Counted from the first letter of the stretch, positions 8,503 through 17,408 are shown. The stretch: DNA of 64,000 bases from Roseimaritima multifibrata (GCF_007741495.1 NZ_CP036262.1:1240001-1304000); one strand, 5' to 3'. A program made the numbers and translations. Notes: a model not told the origin generated them from the letters alone.

Positions 8503-9528
8503 CTAAGCGATTAGGGCTTCGTCGCGAGCTTTCTTTTCAGCAGCATTTTTGTAGTCGACAACATCCCAGACCAAGCCTAGCTTTTTCAGGGTGCAGATGG
8601 CCATCCAGGTAACATCGATTTCCCACCATTTGTGACCATGTTTGGCCATCCGTGGGTAAGCGTGATGGTTGTTGTGCCAGCCTTCGCCGTAAGCGACGAT
8701 TGCGACCAACCAGTTGTTGCGGCTGTCGTCGGTGGTGGTGTAGTTGCGATAGCCCCACATGTGGCTGAGCGAATTTACCATCCAAGTTGCATGAAGAACA
8801 AAAACCAAGCGACAGAATACGCCCCAAACGAGGAATGAGATTGCCATTTCGGTTCCGCCCAACCAATAACCAAGTCCAGTGACCAAAAAGCCGTTCAGGA
8901 CATGGATCGGTAGGAACAACTTGTCCAGGACCCGCATCCCACGCTCTTTCAACAAATCAGGAACCCAGCGCTGTAGGTATTCTTGGCGGCTTCCGGTGTG
9001 GGTATGGAAAGCCAGCCAAAACATGTGGCTCCACATTCCGCCGTCTTGAGGCGAATGTGGGTCTCCATCATGGTCGCTATACGCATGATGCTTGCGGTGG
9101 TCGGCGACCCAGTCGAGTGCCGAGCCTTCGCCAGCAAGCGTGCCAATACCGGTGAACAGGTAACGGACCCAGGGGTAACACTTCATGCCCATGTGCGTCA
9201 GCAGACGATGGTAACCCAAACAGATTCCTAGACTGCCCGTAATCCAGTGCATGAATACGGTGAATGCCAATGCCTGCCACGTGAAGGTGAACGGGGCTGC
9301 AAGGCAGACGATGTGGGCTAGTCCAAGCCAGATCAGCGCGTACCAGCTGACGCGACTCCATTGCTTCCGTTCGGAAGCAGGATTCAGGTCGGTCGCGCTT
9401 GAGGCTTTCTTTTCAACGGCGACGCCATTGAGGGAATCTTTCTGCTTCCCAGCCTTGCTTTTCTTCGTACGGCGGGGGGGCTTAGGTTGACTTGGATTCG
9501 GTTCCAGAGTGGTGGACATCGTCGTCAT
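8503..9528 (-). CDS. acyl-CoA (delta-9 type) fatty-acid desaturase
   Basis: This is an integral-membrane di-iron desaturase of 341 residues that introduces a double bond into saturated acyl chains using O2 and an electron donor. All three histidine boxes are visible: HRLLTH (about 107-112), HRKHHAYSD (about 144-152) and HNNHHAYPR (near 290). The hydrophobic segments lie as expected for the four-helix family. The N-terminus (about 1-55) is Lys/Pro/Ser-rich and cytosolic. The divergence to the neighbouring pnp region and the 360-base spacer upstream suggest its own promoter. The donor protein is not encoded nearby. The role is probably membrane-fluidity control. Confidence 0.93.
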   Translation of the reverse strand: MTTMSTTLEPNPSQPKPPRRTKKSKAGKQKDSLNGVAVEKKASSATDLNPASERKQWSRVSWYALIWLGLAHIVCLAAPFTFTWQALAFTVFMHWITGSLGICLGYHRLLTHMGMKCYPWVRYLFTGIGTLAGEGSALDWVADHRKHHAYSDHDGDPHSPQDGGMWSHMFWLAFHTHTGSRQEYLQRWVPDLLKERGMRVLDKLFLPIHVLNGFLVTGLGYWLGGTEMAISFLVWGVFCRLVFVLHATWMVNSLSHMWGYRNYTTTDDSRNNWLVAIVAYGEGWHNNHHAYPRMAKHGHKWWEIDVTWMAICTLKKLGLVWDVVDYKNAAEKKARDEALIA

Positions 9529-9887
9529 TTCCTCTTGTGAATTAAGGCCTTGGGGGGCATTGGTTCCCCGAAAGGGGAGTTTTTGTTCGGTTTAAATTCC
9601 TTGGCGACATGCTTGTCGCGGCCGGACAGGGGAAGTTTACCCAGATGTCGGTAGGGACAAGTCACAGACAAGGCCTATCCGTGTAACGGAAGTGTAAAAG
9701 TCGTTTTTTTTGATTCCCAGGACGGCATTCGTGGGGGGGTAGGTGTCGGTGAATGTTCTCTAGTTGCCAGAGCCTTCGCAACCGGAAGCGGATGTTTTTG
9801 GCGGCTGATTTCAGCGTGCATTGCCTTGCGACTAGGTTCTGGGCGAGCGGTACTGCGAGGCGGGTGCGCGGGGGGGGCGTAACGGGC
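9529..9887. other. intergenic region upstream of the desaturase
   Basis: This stretch contains short G- and T-runs but no open frame with coding character. It must hold the desaturase promoter. No inverted repeat typical of a repressor operator stood out. Confidence 0.4.
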
Positions 9888-9926
9888 AAAAGAAACTGCC
9901 CAGCGACCGAAGTCGTTGGGCAGTTT
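9888..9926 (-). terminator. Rho-independent terminator of pnp
   Basis: A long stem (9893-9907 with 9912-9926, 15 positions with one mismatch-type G/T pairing) closes on a UUCG tetraloop when read on the minus strand and runs into TTTCTTTT. It sits 35 bases past the pnp stop. Confidence 0.9.
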
Positions 9927-9961
9927 TGAAGTTTTCAGATTTTGAAATCCTAACGATAGGA

Positions 9962-12238
9962 TCAGTCGCGTGGGCGGCCACCACCACCACCACCACCGCC
10001 ACCGCTGCGGCCTGAACCGCTACGGCCACGATCTCCGCCACCGCCGGTACCGCGTCCGCGGTTCCGCTGTGGACGGCGTGGGCGATCTTCGTCGTCTCCA
10101 CCACGTTCGCCACCTTCGGCTTCAGCTTCGGAGGCCATTTCGTCTTCGATGCCAAGTTCTTCGATCGCCTTGCGGCGGCTCAATTTCACTCGGTCGTGCT
10201 CGTCGACATCGATAACCAACACTTTCATCGAATCGCCAACTTGGACGACCTTGTCGATGCTGCTGATGTAGCCACTGGATAGTTCGCTGATGTGGCACAA
10301 GCCGTCACGTCCTGGAAGGATTTCGACAAAGGCTCCGAAGTCCTTGATGCTGCTGACGGTGCCGTCGTAGATCTTGCCGATCTGAACGGTTGCCGTGCAA
10401 GCTTCAACACTGCGAAGGGCCTCTTGAGCACTTTCAGCGTTGCCGCTGGCGATCAAGACGGTACCGTCGTCATCGACTTCGATAACCGCACCGGTTCGTT
10501 CTTGGATGCCGCGGATGTTTTTGCCGCCAGGACCGATCAAAGCGCCGATTTTGTCGGCAGCGATCTTGGTTCGCAACAGGCGAGGCGCTGTGGCGCTGAT
10601 CTCTTTGCGTGGGCGAGAGATCGTTGTCAACATCTTGCGAAGGATTTCGATCCGAGCTTCGCGGGACTGCTTCAGGGTCGCACGGATGATTTCAAACGAA
10701 ACACCGGTGACTTTCAGGTCTAACTGAATGCCGGTGATGCCGTTTTGAGTTCCAGCGATTTTGAAGTCCATGTCGCCGAAGTGATCTTCGTCGCCAAGGA
10801 TGTCGGTCAATAGGCACCAGTTGTCTGGTGAGGATTTGACCAAGCCAACCGAGATACCTGCAACCGGATTGCTGATTGGAACGCCCGAAGCCATCAGGCC
10901 GAGGGTTGCACCGCAAACCGAAGCCATCGAGCTGGAGCCATTCGATTCCAGGATGTCGCTGATGACGCGGATGGTGTATGGGAATTCTTCTGCGTCTGGA
11001 AGGACAGGAGCGATGCTTCGCTCGGCCAGCATTCCGTGACCGATTTCACGACGTCCTGGTCCTCGGATCGGGCGGCATTCGCCGACCGAGAAGGATGGGA
11101 AGTTGTAATCGAGCATGAACTTCTTGCTGATTTCGTCCTGCAGTCCGTCAACGCGTTGTTCGTCTCGCGAGGTTCCCAGTGTGATGGTGACCATCGCTTG
11201 GGTTTCGCCACGTTGGAACAATGCCGAACCGTGAACCTTTGGAAGCAGGTCGGTTTCGCAGTAGATGGGGCGAAGCGAGGTGCGATCGCGACCATCGGGG
11301 CGAGTTCCAGCGACGATCAGGTCGCAGACGATTTTTTCTTCCAGGTCGTGCCAGACCGATTTGAAGCGGTCGGTGCTGATCGCGCCTTCGGCTTTCGGGT
11401 CAGGAATGACGTCGCTCATCGCACGATCGCGAAGGGCGCGGACGGCTTCGGCTCGTTCTTGTTTGCCAGCGGTTTGCTTGACCGAACGGAATTCGTCGTA
11501 GTAAGCGTTGTTCAGACGCTCAAATAGGCCGTCGTCTTCAGGAACGGTGTAAGGTTCCTTGGTCGGGTTCACTTTGCGATAGAATTCCTCTTGCATGTCG
11601 AGGATTTCTTTGATGACGCCGTGAGCGAACTGAATCGCTTCCATCATCTCTTCTTCAGGCATTTCTTGGGCAAAGCCCTCGATCATCGCGACTTCATCGC
11701 GGTTGCCGCTGACGATCATGTCCAGTTCGCTTTCCTCAAGGTCATCGACCGATGGGAAAGGAATCAGTTTGCCATCAACTTTGCCGACGCGGACGCTTGC
11801 GAGCGGTCCGAGGAATGGCAGGGGGCTGATGTGGCAAGCGGTGGAAGCACCGTTCATTGCCAAAACGTCGCCGTCATTTTGCATGTCGCTGGACATGACG
11901 AAGTTCTGGATTTGAACTTCAGCTTTGTAACCGGCTGGCCAAAGAGGGCGGATCGGGCGGTCGATCAGGCGGCTGCTAAGGGTTTCTTTGGTGGTCGGGC
12001 GGCCTTCACGTTTCAGGAAGCCACCTGGGAATTTACCGGCTGCTGCGTAGCGTTCGCGGTAGTCACACATCAATGGGAAAAAGTCAATTCCCTGGCGGGC
12101 TGGCCCACTGGCAACCGCACTCAATACAACCGTGTCACCGTACTGGACCAGCACCGAGGCGGCCGCTTGCTTGGCCAATTGGCCGGTTTCGAAGGACAGC
12201 GTGTGGCGTCCTATCTGCTTTTCAACTCGAATTTTCAC
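9962..12238 (-). CDS. pnp: polyribonucleotide nucleotidyltransferase (PNPase) with RGG-like tail
   Basis: PNPase degrades RNA 3' to 5' by phosphorolysis and is part of the RNA decay machinery. I place the start at the GTG at 12238 (protein begins VKIRVEKQIGRHTL), because homologues begin there and GAAGGAAAAG precedes it; a TTG 96 bases upstream would add an odd 32-residue leader. The 758-residue product has two RNase PH repeats. A KH domain (about 555-615, GPGGKNIRGIQERTG) and an S1 domain (about 622-690, YDGTVSSIKDFGAFVEI) follow. The last 60 residues are acidic and then Gly/Arg-rich (RGRG, GGGG), an unusual extension that may bind RNA or partners. It forms the classic pair with rpsO upstream. 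Confidence 0.97.
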   Translation of the reverse strand: MKIRVEKQIGRHTLSFETGQLAKQAAASVLVQYGDTVVLSAVASGPARQGIDFFPLMCDYRERYAAAGKFPGGFLKREGRPTTKETLSSRLIDRPIRPLWPAGYKAEVQIQNFVMSSDMQNDGDVLAMNGASTACHISPLPFLGPLASVRVGKVDGKLIPFPSVDDLEESELDMIVSGNRDEVAMIEGFAQEMPEEEMMEAIQFAHGVIKEILDMQEEFYRKVNPTKEPYTVPEDDGLFERLNNAYYDEFRSVKQTAGKQERAEAVRALRDRAMSDVIPDPKAEGAISTDRFKSVWHDLEEKIVCDLIVAGTRPDGRDRTSLRPIYCETDLLPKVHGSALFQRGETQAMVTITLGTSRDEQRVDGLQDEISKKFMLDYNFPSFSVGECRPIRGPGRREIGHGMLAERSIAPVLPDAEEFPYTIRVISDILESNGSSSMASVCGATLGLMASGVPISNPVAGISVGLVKSSPDNWCLLTDILGDEDHFGDMDFKIAGTQNGITGIQLDLKVTGVSFEIIRATLKQSREARIEILRKMLTTISRPRKEISATAPRLLRTKIAADKIGALIGPGGKNIRGIQERTGAVIEVDDDGTVLIASGNAESAQEALRSVEACTATVQIGKIYDGTVSSIKDFGAFVEILPGRDGLCHISELSSGYISSIDKVVQVGDSMKVLVIDVDEHDRVKLSRRKAIEELGIEDEMASEAEAEGGERGGDDEDRPRRPQRNRGRGTGGGGDRGRSGSGRSGGGGGGGGGRPRD

Positions 12239-12415
12239 TATTTCTTTTCCTTCATACCTACAAATACAAAATATGCACGAGCACCGTTTGCCGTGCAAAA
12301 CCAACAAAGGGGCGACCGTCAATGGTCGCAACAACTAGGCTCGACCCGTCGGTCAACGGATAGTGTCGCAATGGAGTGCGACGTTCGAGCAAACAACTTC
12401 CGGCGGTAGAGAAGC

Positions 12416-12453
12416 AGGAGTGCGGAGTCCGCTAAATGCGGACTGTCGCTCCT
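12416..12453 (-). promoter_or_regulatory. hairpin in the rpsO-pnp spacer, candidate processing site
   Basis: AGGAGtGCGgAGTCCGC pairs with GCGGACTgTCGCTCCT around the loop TAAAT. The resulting long, nearly perfect stem lies in the 5' leader of pnp, about 180 bases before the start. In E. coli the pnp leader hairpin is cut by RNase III and lets PNPase repress itself. This hairpin sits in the equivalent place, but equivalence is inferred. Confidence 0.55.
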
Positions 12454-12563
12454 GTCGCGGAACAGCATTCACCGATTAGAGAAAGGGCCGTGGTTTCGAC
12501 CGCGATTGCGGTCCCAAAATTTCCACGCTGCCCGAATCCTGTGGGCGACCGCTGCGCGGCTCG

Positions 12564-12579
12564 GGCGGCTAGAGCCGCC
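12564..12579 (-). other. GC-rich hairpin just after rpsO
   Basis: GGCGGCT and AGCCGCC form a 7-bp inverted repeat around AG, 31 bases past the rpsO stop. No T-run follows, so it may protect the rpsO mRNA end or attenuate read-through into pnp rather than terminate fully. Confidence 0.45.
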
Positions 12580-12609
12580 GGGGCCCCAGCCAAAGCCACC
12601 CACGACAAA

Positions 12610-12879
12610 CTACTTACGGATACCCAAGCGACCGATGATATCCAAATAACGCTGTGGATCTTTGCCACGAACGTAGTCCAACAACCGACGACGACGGCTG
12701 ACAAGACCCAGCAGGCCGCGGCGTGAGCCGAAGTCTTTGCGGTGGGTCCGCATGTGTTCGGTCAGGCCATTGATCCGTTCGGTCAAAATCGCAATTTGCA
12801 CTTCAGGGGAACCGGTATCGTCACTCTCGTGACGGAATTCGGTAATCACTTCCTGTTTGCGTTCTTTCGTAATGGTCAT
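12610..12879 (-). CDS. rpsO: 30S ribosomal protein S15
   Basis: The 89-residue S15 binds the central domain of 16S rRNA early in 30S assembly. The sequence shows the standard landmarks: [28 protein letters not shown] (split motif, about 23-50), then [19 protein letters not shown] (52-70) and a terminal helix with [13 protein letters not shown]. The length is exactly that of the bacterial family. It precedes pnp on the same strand with a 371-base gap, the order seen in most bacteria. Confidence 0.98.
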   Translation of the reverse strand: MTITKERKQEVITEFRHESDDTGSPEVQIAILTERINGLTEHMRTHRKDFGSRRGLLGLVSRRRRLLDYVRGKDPQRYLDIIGRLGIRK

Positions 12880-13205
12880 ATTGTTCTAGATTCTTTTCCA
12901 ACACTATTAACACGGATTGCACGCCTCCGCAAAATGCGGGGCAAATGACATAAACCACTAGCATGCAAACCGTTACGGCACAGACAGTACGGTAGACGGT
13001 GGTTTTTGAACGGTCAGTGTAGCGTCCCTCAGCACTTTTGCAACGGCAAAACGGGCTCCCCACAAGGGAGATTGAAAGGAACGTTTCCCATTCTGACGGA
13101 AGGAGAACGCTGCCCGGTTGCGCAACTTATCACGACCCATATCCCAAAACCTCAAAAACCAATCACTCCTCCACTCCTCCACTCCTCCACTCCTTGTCTC
13201 CAGCA
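12880..13205. other. intergenic region with an 8-bp tandem repeat
   Basis: No gene is seen between rpsO and the agmatine deiminase gene. CACTCCTC is repeated four times at 13164-13195 (last copy ends in T). The rpsO promoter should lie in the first 150 bases. TA-rich stretches exist there, but I cannot single one out. Confidence 0.55.
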
Positions 13206-14246
13206 CTACCGCGCCGCCGGTTGCTGCTGGCTGGCACAGTGGAACGCTCCAAGTCCCCAGGCTAAATCGGCCGCGTCGACCGGTAGGACTTCGTAGTTCG
13301 GCAGCAAGTTTCGCATGATTCCGAGTGCGACGCGGTCGGTCTCGGGCGTTCGGAACTGCGGGAAGAGGATCCGTTTGTCGCTTAGCATTAGGAAATTGCA
13401 GTAGCTTTCAGGGACTCGTTGCCCGTCGATCGTCCGCCTGGGCGGGATTTGGAGGCGATGGATTTCGACCTGAGGCGACGTCTGGCGTCCCCATACGAAG
13501 AGTTGCCGGTAGAGTCGCTGCAGCGGTTCGTAGTTGGGGTCCGATTTTTCCTTGCAGGCCGCCACCACGACATTTTGTGGGTCGGTGAAGCGTGCGAGTT
13601 GATCGATGTGCCCGTCTGTGTCGTCTCCTTCTAGCCCGACTTCGTCAAGCCAAAGGATTTCTTCGACGCCGAGGAATTGGTGGAGTTCCCGTGCGATATC
13701 TTTTTGGCTCCAGCCTGAGTTTCGCGATTCGGTGACCAGGCAGTCCGTTGTCGTCAGGAGACGTCCCTGTCCGTCGCTCTCTAGGGCGCCTCCTTCGGTC
13801 GTGAGGCGGCTTGCCAGTCGCGGGATTTTGACTGCGCTGCAGATCGCTTGGGCGGCCGCGGCGTCGAGGCTCCAGGGAGAGTATTTCCCGCCCCAGGCGT
13901 TGTAGTTCCAGTCGACTCCGTGGATGGAACCATCGCTTTGTTTTTGGACGAAGGTGGGGCCGTAGTCTCGGACCCAGCAGTCGTTTGTGCCGATTTCAAA
14001 GGATGTGATGTTGGAGATGTTGGCAAGCCACTGAGCCGATTCCTCGCGGCACTTGGCTGGCACGAGCAGGCGTACCGGCAGCACTTCCGCGATGTTTCGG
14101 ATGAATCGCACGAATGCGGGGGGGACTCGCTGGAATCGGCCGGGCCAGGTGTCTCGGCTGTGGGGCCATGCGATCCAGATACATTCCATGGGCTCCCATT
14201 CCGCTGGCCAGCGATAAGGGGAGGGCGAGTCGGAGTAGGTGTTCAA
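13206..14246 (-). CDS. aguA: agmatine deiminase / peptidyl-arginine deiminase family
   Basis: The enzyme hydrolyses agmatine to N-carbamoylputrescine and ammonia, a step from arginine to polyamines. Landmarks are PAEWEPMECIWIAWPH near the N-terminus, CWVRDYGPTF with the substrate-binding Asp, GDDTDGHIDQLARF with the catalytic His, and a C-terminal FHCASQQQP carrying the nucleophile Cys (about 337). I prefer the TTG at 14246, which overlaps the upstream trmL-like stop as TTGA and gives 346 residues. A GTG at 14294 would add 16 residues, overlap the neighbour by 52 bases, and extend beyond where the family starts. It is probably co-transcribed and translationally coupled with the methyltransferase gene. 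Confidence 0.9.
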   Translation of the reverse strand: MNTYSDSPSPYRWPAEWEPMECIWIAWPHSRDTWPGRFQRVPPAFVRFIRNIAEVLPVRLLVPAKCREESAQWLANISNITSFEIGTNDCWVRDYGPTFVQKQSDGSIHGVDWNYNAWGGKYSPWSLDAAAAQAICSAVKIPRLASRLTTEGGALESDGQGRLLTTTDCLVTESRNSGWSQKDIARELHQFLGVEEILWLDEVGLEGDDTDGHIDQLARFTDPQNVVVAACKEKSDPNYEPLQRLYRQLFVWGRQTSPQVEIHRLQIPPRRTIDGQRVPESYCNFLMLSDKRILFPQFRTPETDRVALGIMRNLLPNYEVLPVDAADLAWGLGAFHCASQQQPAAR

Positions 14247-14806
14247 TTCGTGGGCATCCCGTCGGGAGGAAGGGTGGGGCGGGCGTCGGGGCACTTGGCA
14301 AGCAATTGGTATAGTGCGATTCCGGCGGTGACCGCAAGGTTTAGGCTGCGGACCTGGGGGCGGGTCGGCAGGTTTATTGCGTAGGGGCTGGAGAGGTCGA
14401 GAATTTCTTCGGGCAGGCCAGCCGATTCACAGCCGAAAATGAACGCGTCGCCTCGTTGCAGGGGGGCGTCCCAAATCGGTCGTTTCGCAAATCGGCTGAA
14501 GAACCATTGCCGCTTGGTGGGCAGTTGTTCTTGCAGGGATTGCCAGTTTTCCATTTGGACCCACTCAAGGTATTGCCAGTAATCCATCCCGGCGCGTTTC
14601 AGTCGGCTGTGGGTTATTTCGAAGCCGGTCGGGCCTACCAGCCATAATTTTGCCCCGGTGGCAACACAGCTGCGACCGATGTTTCCAGTGTTTTGTGGGA
14701 TTTCGGGGCGGTAGAGAACAATGTGGGCCGTAGGGTCGCTTGCATCGGCTTGCATCGAAGGGGTCGCGTCTGGGAAACTACCCGGCGACGGTGTTTGCTT
14801 TTCCAT
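14243..14806 (-). CDS. trmL: SpoU-family tRNA (Cm34/Um34) 2'-O-methyltransferase, TrmL-like
   Basis: TrmL methylates the wobble ribose of some leucine tRNAs with S-adenosylmethionine, using a trefoil-knot fold. The motifs are clear: VLYRPEIPQNTGNIGRSCVATGA (motif 1, split here: PEIPQNTGNIGR), FGCESAGLPEEIL (motif 2) and INLPTRPQVRSLNLAVTAGIALY (motif 3, key residues P-x-V-RSLN). The start is uncertain. ATG 14806 gives 187 residues; ATG 14833 would add nine and share a CATG with the divergent gene; both leave an unconserved N-terminal leader of about 30 residues. The usual family length is near 155. The stop overlaps the TTG start of the downstream deiminase. Confidence 0.88.
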   Translation of the reverse strand: MEKQTPSPGSFPDATPSMQADASDPTAHIVLYRPEIPQNTGNIGRSCVATGAKLWLVGPTGFEITHSRLKRAGMDYWQYLEWVQMENWQSLQEQLPTKRQWFFSRFAKRPIWDAPLQRGDAFIFGCESAGLPEEILDLSSPYAINLPTRPQVRSLNLAVTAGIALYQLLAKCPDARPTLPPDGMPTN

Positions 14807-14831
14807 CTCGGTTTCTCTTTTCAGATTCGTC

Positions 14832-15677
14832 ATGCCGATCCAAGTTACCTGCCCTAGCTGCCTGAGTCGATTCTCTGTAAGCGATAAATTTGCGGGCAAA
14901 AAAGGGCCTTGCCCCAAGTGCAAGAAAGAGATCATGGTTCCGTCGAAGACGGACGAGGTCGTCATTCACGCACCCGCAGATGATGCTCCGAAGGATAGCA
15001 AGGGGCAGTCGATTCTGAAACCGATCACGCGAAAGGAGACGAAGGTCACCAACCGCGGGATCGCGATCTCTGTTGCCGTCGTTCTCTTTTTGTTGCTTGC
15101 GGCAGTCGGCGTGCGGATGGGGGGATTGGGCGAAGGAGGCGGGGCAACGATCGCCGTGATTGTCGTTGGGTTGCTGGTGACTGCCCCGCTTGCTGTCGGG
15201 GCGGCCTATTCGTTTGCTCGTGATTCGGAACTTGCGCCGTTTGTCGGCGAAGAGCTGCGGAACCGCGTCTTGATTGTCTCGGCGGTCATGGCTGCGTCGT
15301 GGTTGATCTACGCCTATGTGCCGGTGTACGTCATGGGGCTGGGGAGCACTTCAGAGATGTCCTTTTTTGTCGCCGGGGTCATGATTGTGGTCATGCTGGG
15401 GATCGGGGCGGTGACCGCCGCCAATGTTCTGGAACTGGAGATGTCCGGGGGGATGGTCGTGGCAGGGACGTATGTGGTTGTTGCCCTGGTGCTGGCGATG
15501 GTCGCGGGCATCCCGTTGGCTGGGAAGGCTCCGGCGCGAGGCATGGAGAGGGAGTTGGTCGTTCCTCCGACGGTGCTGTTGTATGATTCTTTGGAATCGC
15601 CGCAGTGGGCTGTCCGGTTGGTGCGGGCGGATTCGGTTGCCCGGTCGCCTGCCGCGATCCTGGAGCCGATTCTTTGA
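14832..15677 (+). CDS. zinc-ribbon plus multi-pass membrane protein, function unknown
   Basis: The 281-residue product opens with a zinc ribbon, CPSC at about 6-9 and CPKC near 27-30, of the type common at planctomycete N-termini. A charged linker (35-75) precedes five or so hydrophobic segments. These include about 78-96, 105-130, 138-156, 170-190 and 200-225. The ATG at 14832 immediately precedes the zinc ribbon; an open extension back to 14721 lies over the divergent methyltransferase gene and is not credible. The stop codon TGA overlaps the TTG start of the HD-domain gene, so the two are likely co-translated. The function is unknown to me. Confidence 0.8.
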   Translation: MPIQVTCPSCLSRFSVSDKFAGKKGPCPKCKKEIMVPSKTDEVVIHAPADDAPKDSKGQSILKPITRKETKVTNRGIAISVAVVLFLLLAAVGVRMGGLGEGGGATIAVIVVGLLVTAPLAVGAAYSFARDSELAPFVGEELRNRVLIVSAVMAASWLIYAYVPVYVMGLGSTSEMSFFVAGVMIVVMLGIGAVTAANVLELEMSGGMVVAGTYVVVALVLAMVAGIPLAGKAPARGMERELVVPPTVLLYDSLESPQWAVRLVRADSVARSPAAILEPIL

Positions 15678-16987
15678 TCGAGGAACTGCGTGCGCTGGCG
15701 GTCCCGCAGCACTGGGTCCGGATCGCTCCGGAGGTCGACGTTCCGCTGACGCCGCGAGTGACTCGGTTGCTTGATAGTCCGCCGCTTCGGAGGTTGGCAC
15801 GAGTCAGTCAGTTGGGGTTGGTGTCGCAGGTCTATCCCGGTGCCATTCATCATCGCCTGGAGCATTCGCTGGGGGTTTATCGGCATGCCCTCGAAGTCCT
15901 GTCGCGGTTGCTGGTCGAGCCTGGGTTTGCTGCGAATATCACCGAGCGTCAGGCGGGGACGTTTGTGGCGGCGTCGTTGCTGCATGACGTTGGGCATTGG
16001 CCGTTTTGTCATCCGATTGAAGACATGCAGTTGGCGGGTTTGCCGCGGCATGAGGTGTTGGCGAGGGATTGGCTCGAACAGCCCGAAATGGCCGCCTTGG
16101 TGAAGGAGGACTGGAGCAGCGTCGATGAAGTCTGCGACCTGCTGAGCGGGCGGTATCGCGATCGTGGCTCGGAATTGCTGGGGTCTCTTTTAAGTGGCCC
16201 GATCGATATCGATAAAATGGACTATTTGGTCCGCGATAGCTTGCACGCGGGCGTTCCGTATGGGCGGCACTTTGATATCCGGCGATTGCTGGGGTCGTTG
16301 GTCCCGCATCCCGAATTGCCGCGGATGGCGCTGGGGGAAAAGGGGCGGACGGCCGCGGAGATGATGGTTTTTGCTCGGTATGTGATGTTTAGCGAGGTTT
16401 ACTGGCATCATGCGGTGCGAAGTGCGACGGCGATGTTGCAGCGAGCGGTTTATATGCTGCAGGGTGAAATCGATCTGGTCGCCATGACGCGACTGGATGA
16501 TCATCAGTGGATCGCCTCGCTCTGTCGGGCTGCCGAGGGGACGGCCGCGGAGCCGCTGGTTAGTGGCCTGTTCGGCGATCGGCGGCAGTTGTGGAAGCGA
16601 GTCGCCGAATTTGATCGGCTTCAGCATGGCGATTTGCATGCCCAGTTGGCTCGACGTCCCTATGGCTGGTTGGTTCGGTGTAGCGAGGCGCTTGCCGGGC
16701 GGTTGGCCCGTGACCTGGGGATCGAAGTTGGTTTGGCCGATGTTTTGATCGATGCTCCGCCGGTGAAGCTGGAAGTGGACATCAATATGGATGTCGTTCG
16801 CCGCGATGGAAGTGTTTGTCCGCTGGGGGAAATCTCGCCCGTTGTCGAAGCTTTGGCTCGCCGTCAGTTCGATAATCATGTCAAACGTGTCCGTGTCTTT
16901 GTGCGTCCGGACATCCGAAAGGCACTTGAGGGGGGGCAACTGGACGAAAAATTGCTGGAAGAGGCAGCTAAATCGGTTGGCGAGTGA
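15674..16987 (+). CDS. HD-domain phosphohydrolase (dGTPase/SAMHD1-like superfamily)
   Basis: The 437-residue cytoplasmic protein belongs to the HD superfamily. It shows R61-x-x-H64 in HHRLEHSLGVY, the defining H104-D105 in SLLHDVGHWPF, H108 and H113, and a distal Asp in GPIDIDKMDYLVRDSLHAG. This order matches metal-dependent nucleotide phosphohydrolases of the COG1078 type, so dNTP hydrolysis is the best guess. The start is the TTG at 15674, because it overlaps the preceding TGA (TTGA). A GTG at 15605 would add 23 residues that are only the shadow of the neighbouring reading frame. The region just before the C-terminus (VKLEVDINMDVVRRDGS) is a beta-rich module. Confidence 0.88.
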   Translation: MIEELRALAVPQHWVRIAPEVDVPLTPRVTRLLDSPPLRRLARVSQLGLVSQVYPGAIHHRLEHSLGVYRHALEVLSRLLVEPGFAANITERQAGTFVAASLLHDVGHWPFCHPIEDMQLAGLPRHEVLARDWLEQPEMAALVKEDWSSVDEVCDLLSGRYRDRGSELLGSLLSGPIDIDKMDYLVRDSLHAGVPYGRHFDIRRLLGSLVPHPELPRMALGEKGRTAAEMMVFARYVMFSEVYWHHAVRSATAMLQRAVYMLQGEIDLVAMTRLDDHQWIASLCRAAEGTAAEPLVSGLFGDRRQLWKRVAEFDRLQHGDLHAQLARRPYGWLVRCSEALAGRLARDLGIEVGLADVLIDAPPVKLEVDINMDVVRRDGSVCPLGEISPVVEALARRQFDNHVKRVRVFVRPDIRKALEGGQLDEKLLEEAAKSVGE

Positions 16988-17153
16988 ACCTGAAAGCCTG
17001 TAAATTGCTCCTTCGTGGGAAGGAATGGGAAATACTTTCAGGAATCTGCCGGGAAAACCGGCCAAGAAGGCCGAATCCGTCTTGTCGCATCCGCCTGGAT
17101 CGCTAAACTCTTCCCTTCTCACGCCACCCCTGACGGGGAACTGGAAGAGAGCA

Positions 17154-17226
17154 GCCAGCGTAGCTCAGTTGGGAGAGCAGCTGATTTGTAATCAGCAGGT
17201 CGTGGGTTCGAACCCCTCCGCTGGCT
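17154..17226 (+). tRNA. tRNA-Thr (anticodon TGT)
   Basis: A full cloverleaf is present: acceptor GCCAGCG/CGCTGGC, D-arm TAGCTCAGTTGGGAGAGCA, anticodon loop TTTGTAA and T-arm GGGTTCGAACCCC. CCA is not encoded. It is the first of four tRNAs leading to tuf, in the same order as thrU-tyrU-glyT-thrT of E. coli. Confidence 0.97.
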
Positions 17227-17326
17227 CTGTCAGCTGGATAGTCGCTAGAACGCGTCAAGTCGAGTTGACGCTGGCGTGCAGAGAAGGTACGAAGTGAGTC
17301 GATTGGCTGAGAGGCTGGTCAAAATC

Positions 17327-17408
17327 GGGGAGTTGCCCGAGTGGTTAAAGGGGGCGGACTGTAAATCCGCTGACTATGTCTACATAGGTTCGAATCCTAT
17401 ACTCCCCA
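17327..17408 (+). tRNA. tRNA-Tyr (anticodon GTA)
   Basis: This is a class II tRNA of 82 nt with acceptor GGGGAGT/ACTCCCC and anticodon loop CTGTAAA in the stem GCGGA/TCCGC. It has a long variable arm and the T-loop GGTTCGAATCC. CCA is not encoded. Confidence 0.97.

Noticed and set aside
11591-12409. 272-codon plus-strand frame opposite pnp
   Set aside because: It is antisense to PNPase and lacks a plausible start or family motif.
13164-13195. CRISPR or tandem regulatory iterons
   Set aside because: It has only four 8-base units with no spacers, and looks like a simple microsatellite.
14721-14831. 37-residue N-terminal extension of the zinc-ribbon membrane protein
   Set aside because: It overlaps the 5' end of the divergent methyltransferase gene and has no resemblance to the rest of the family.
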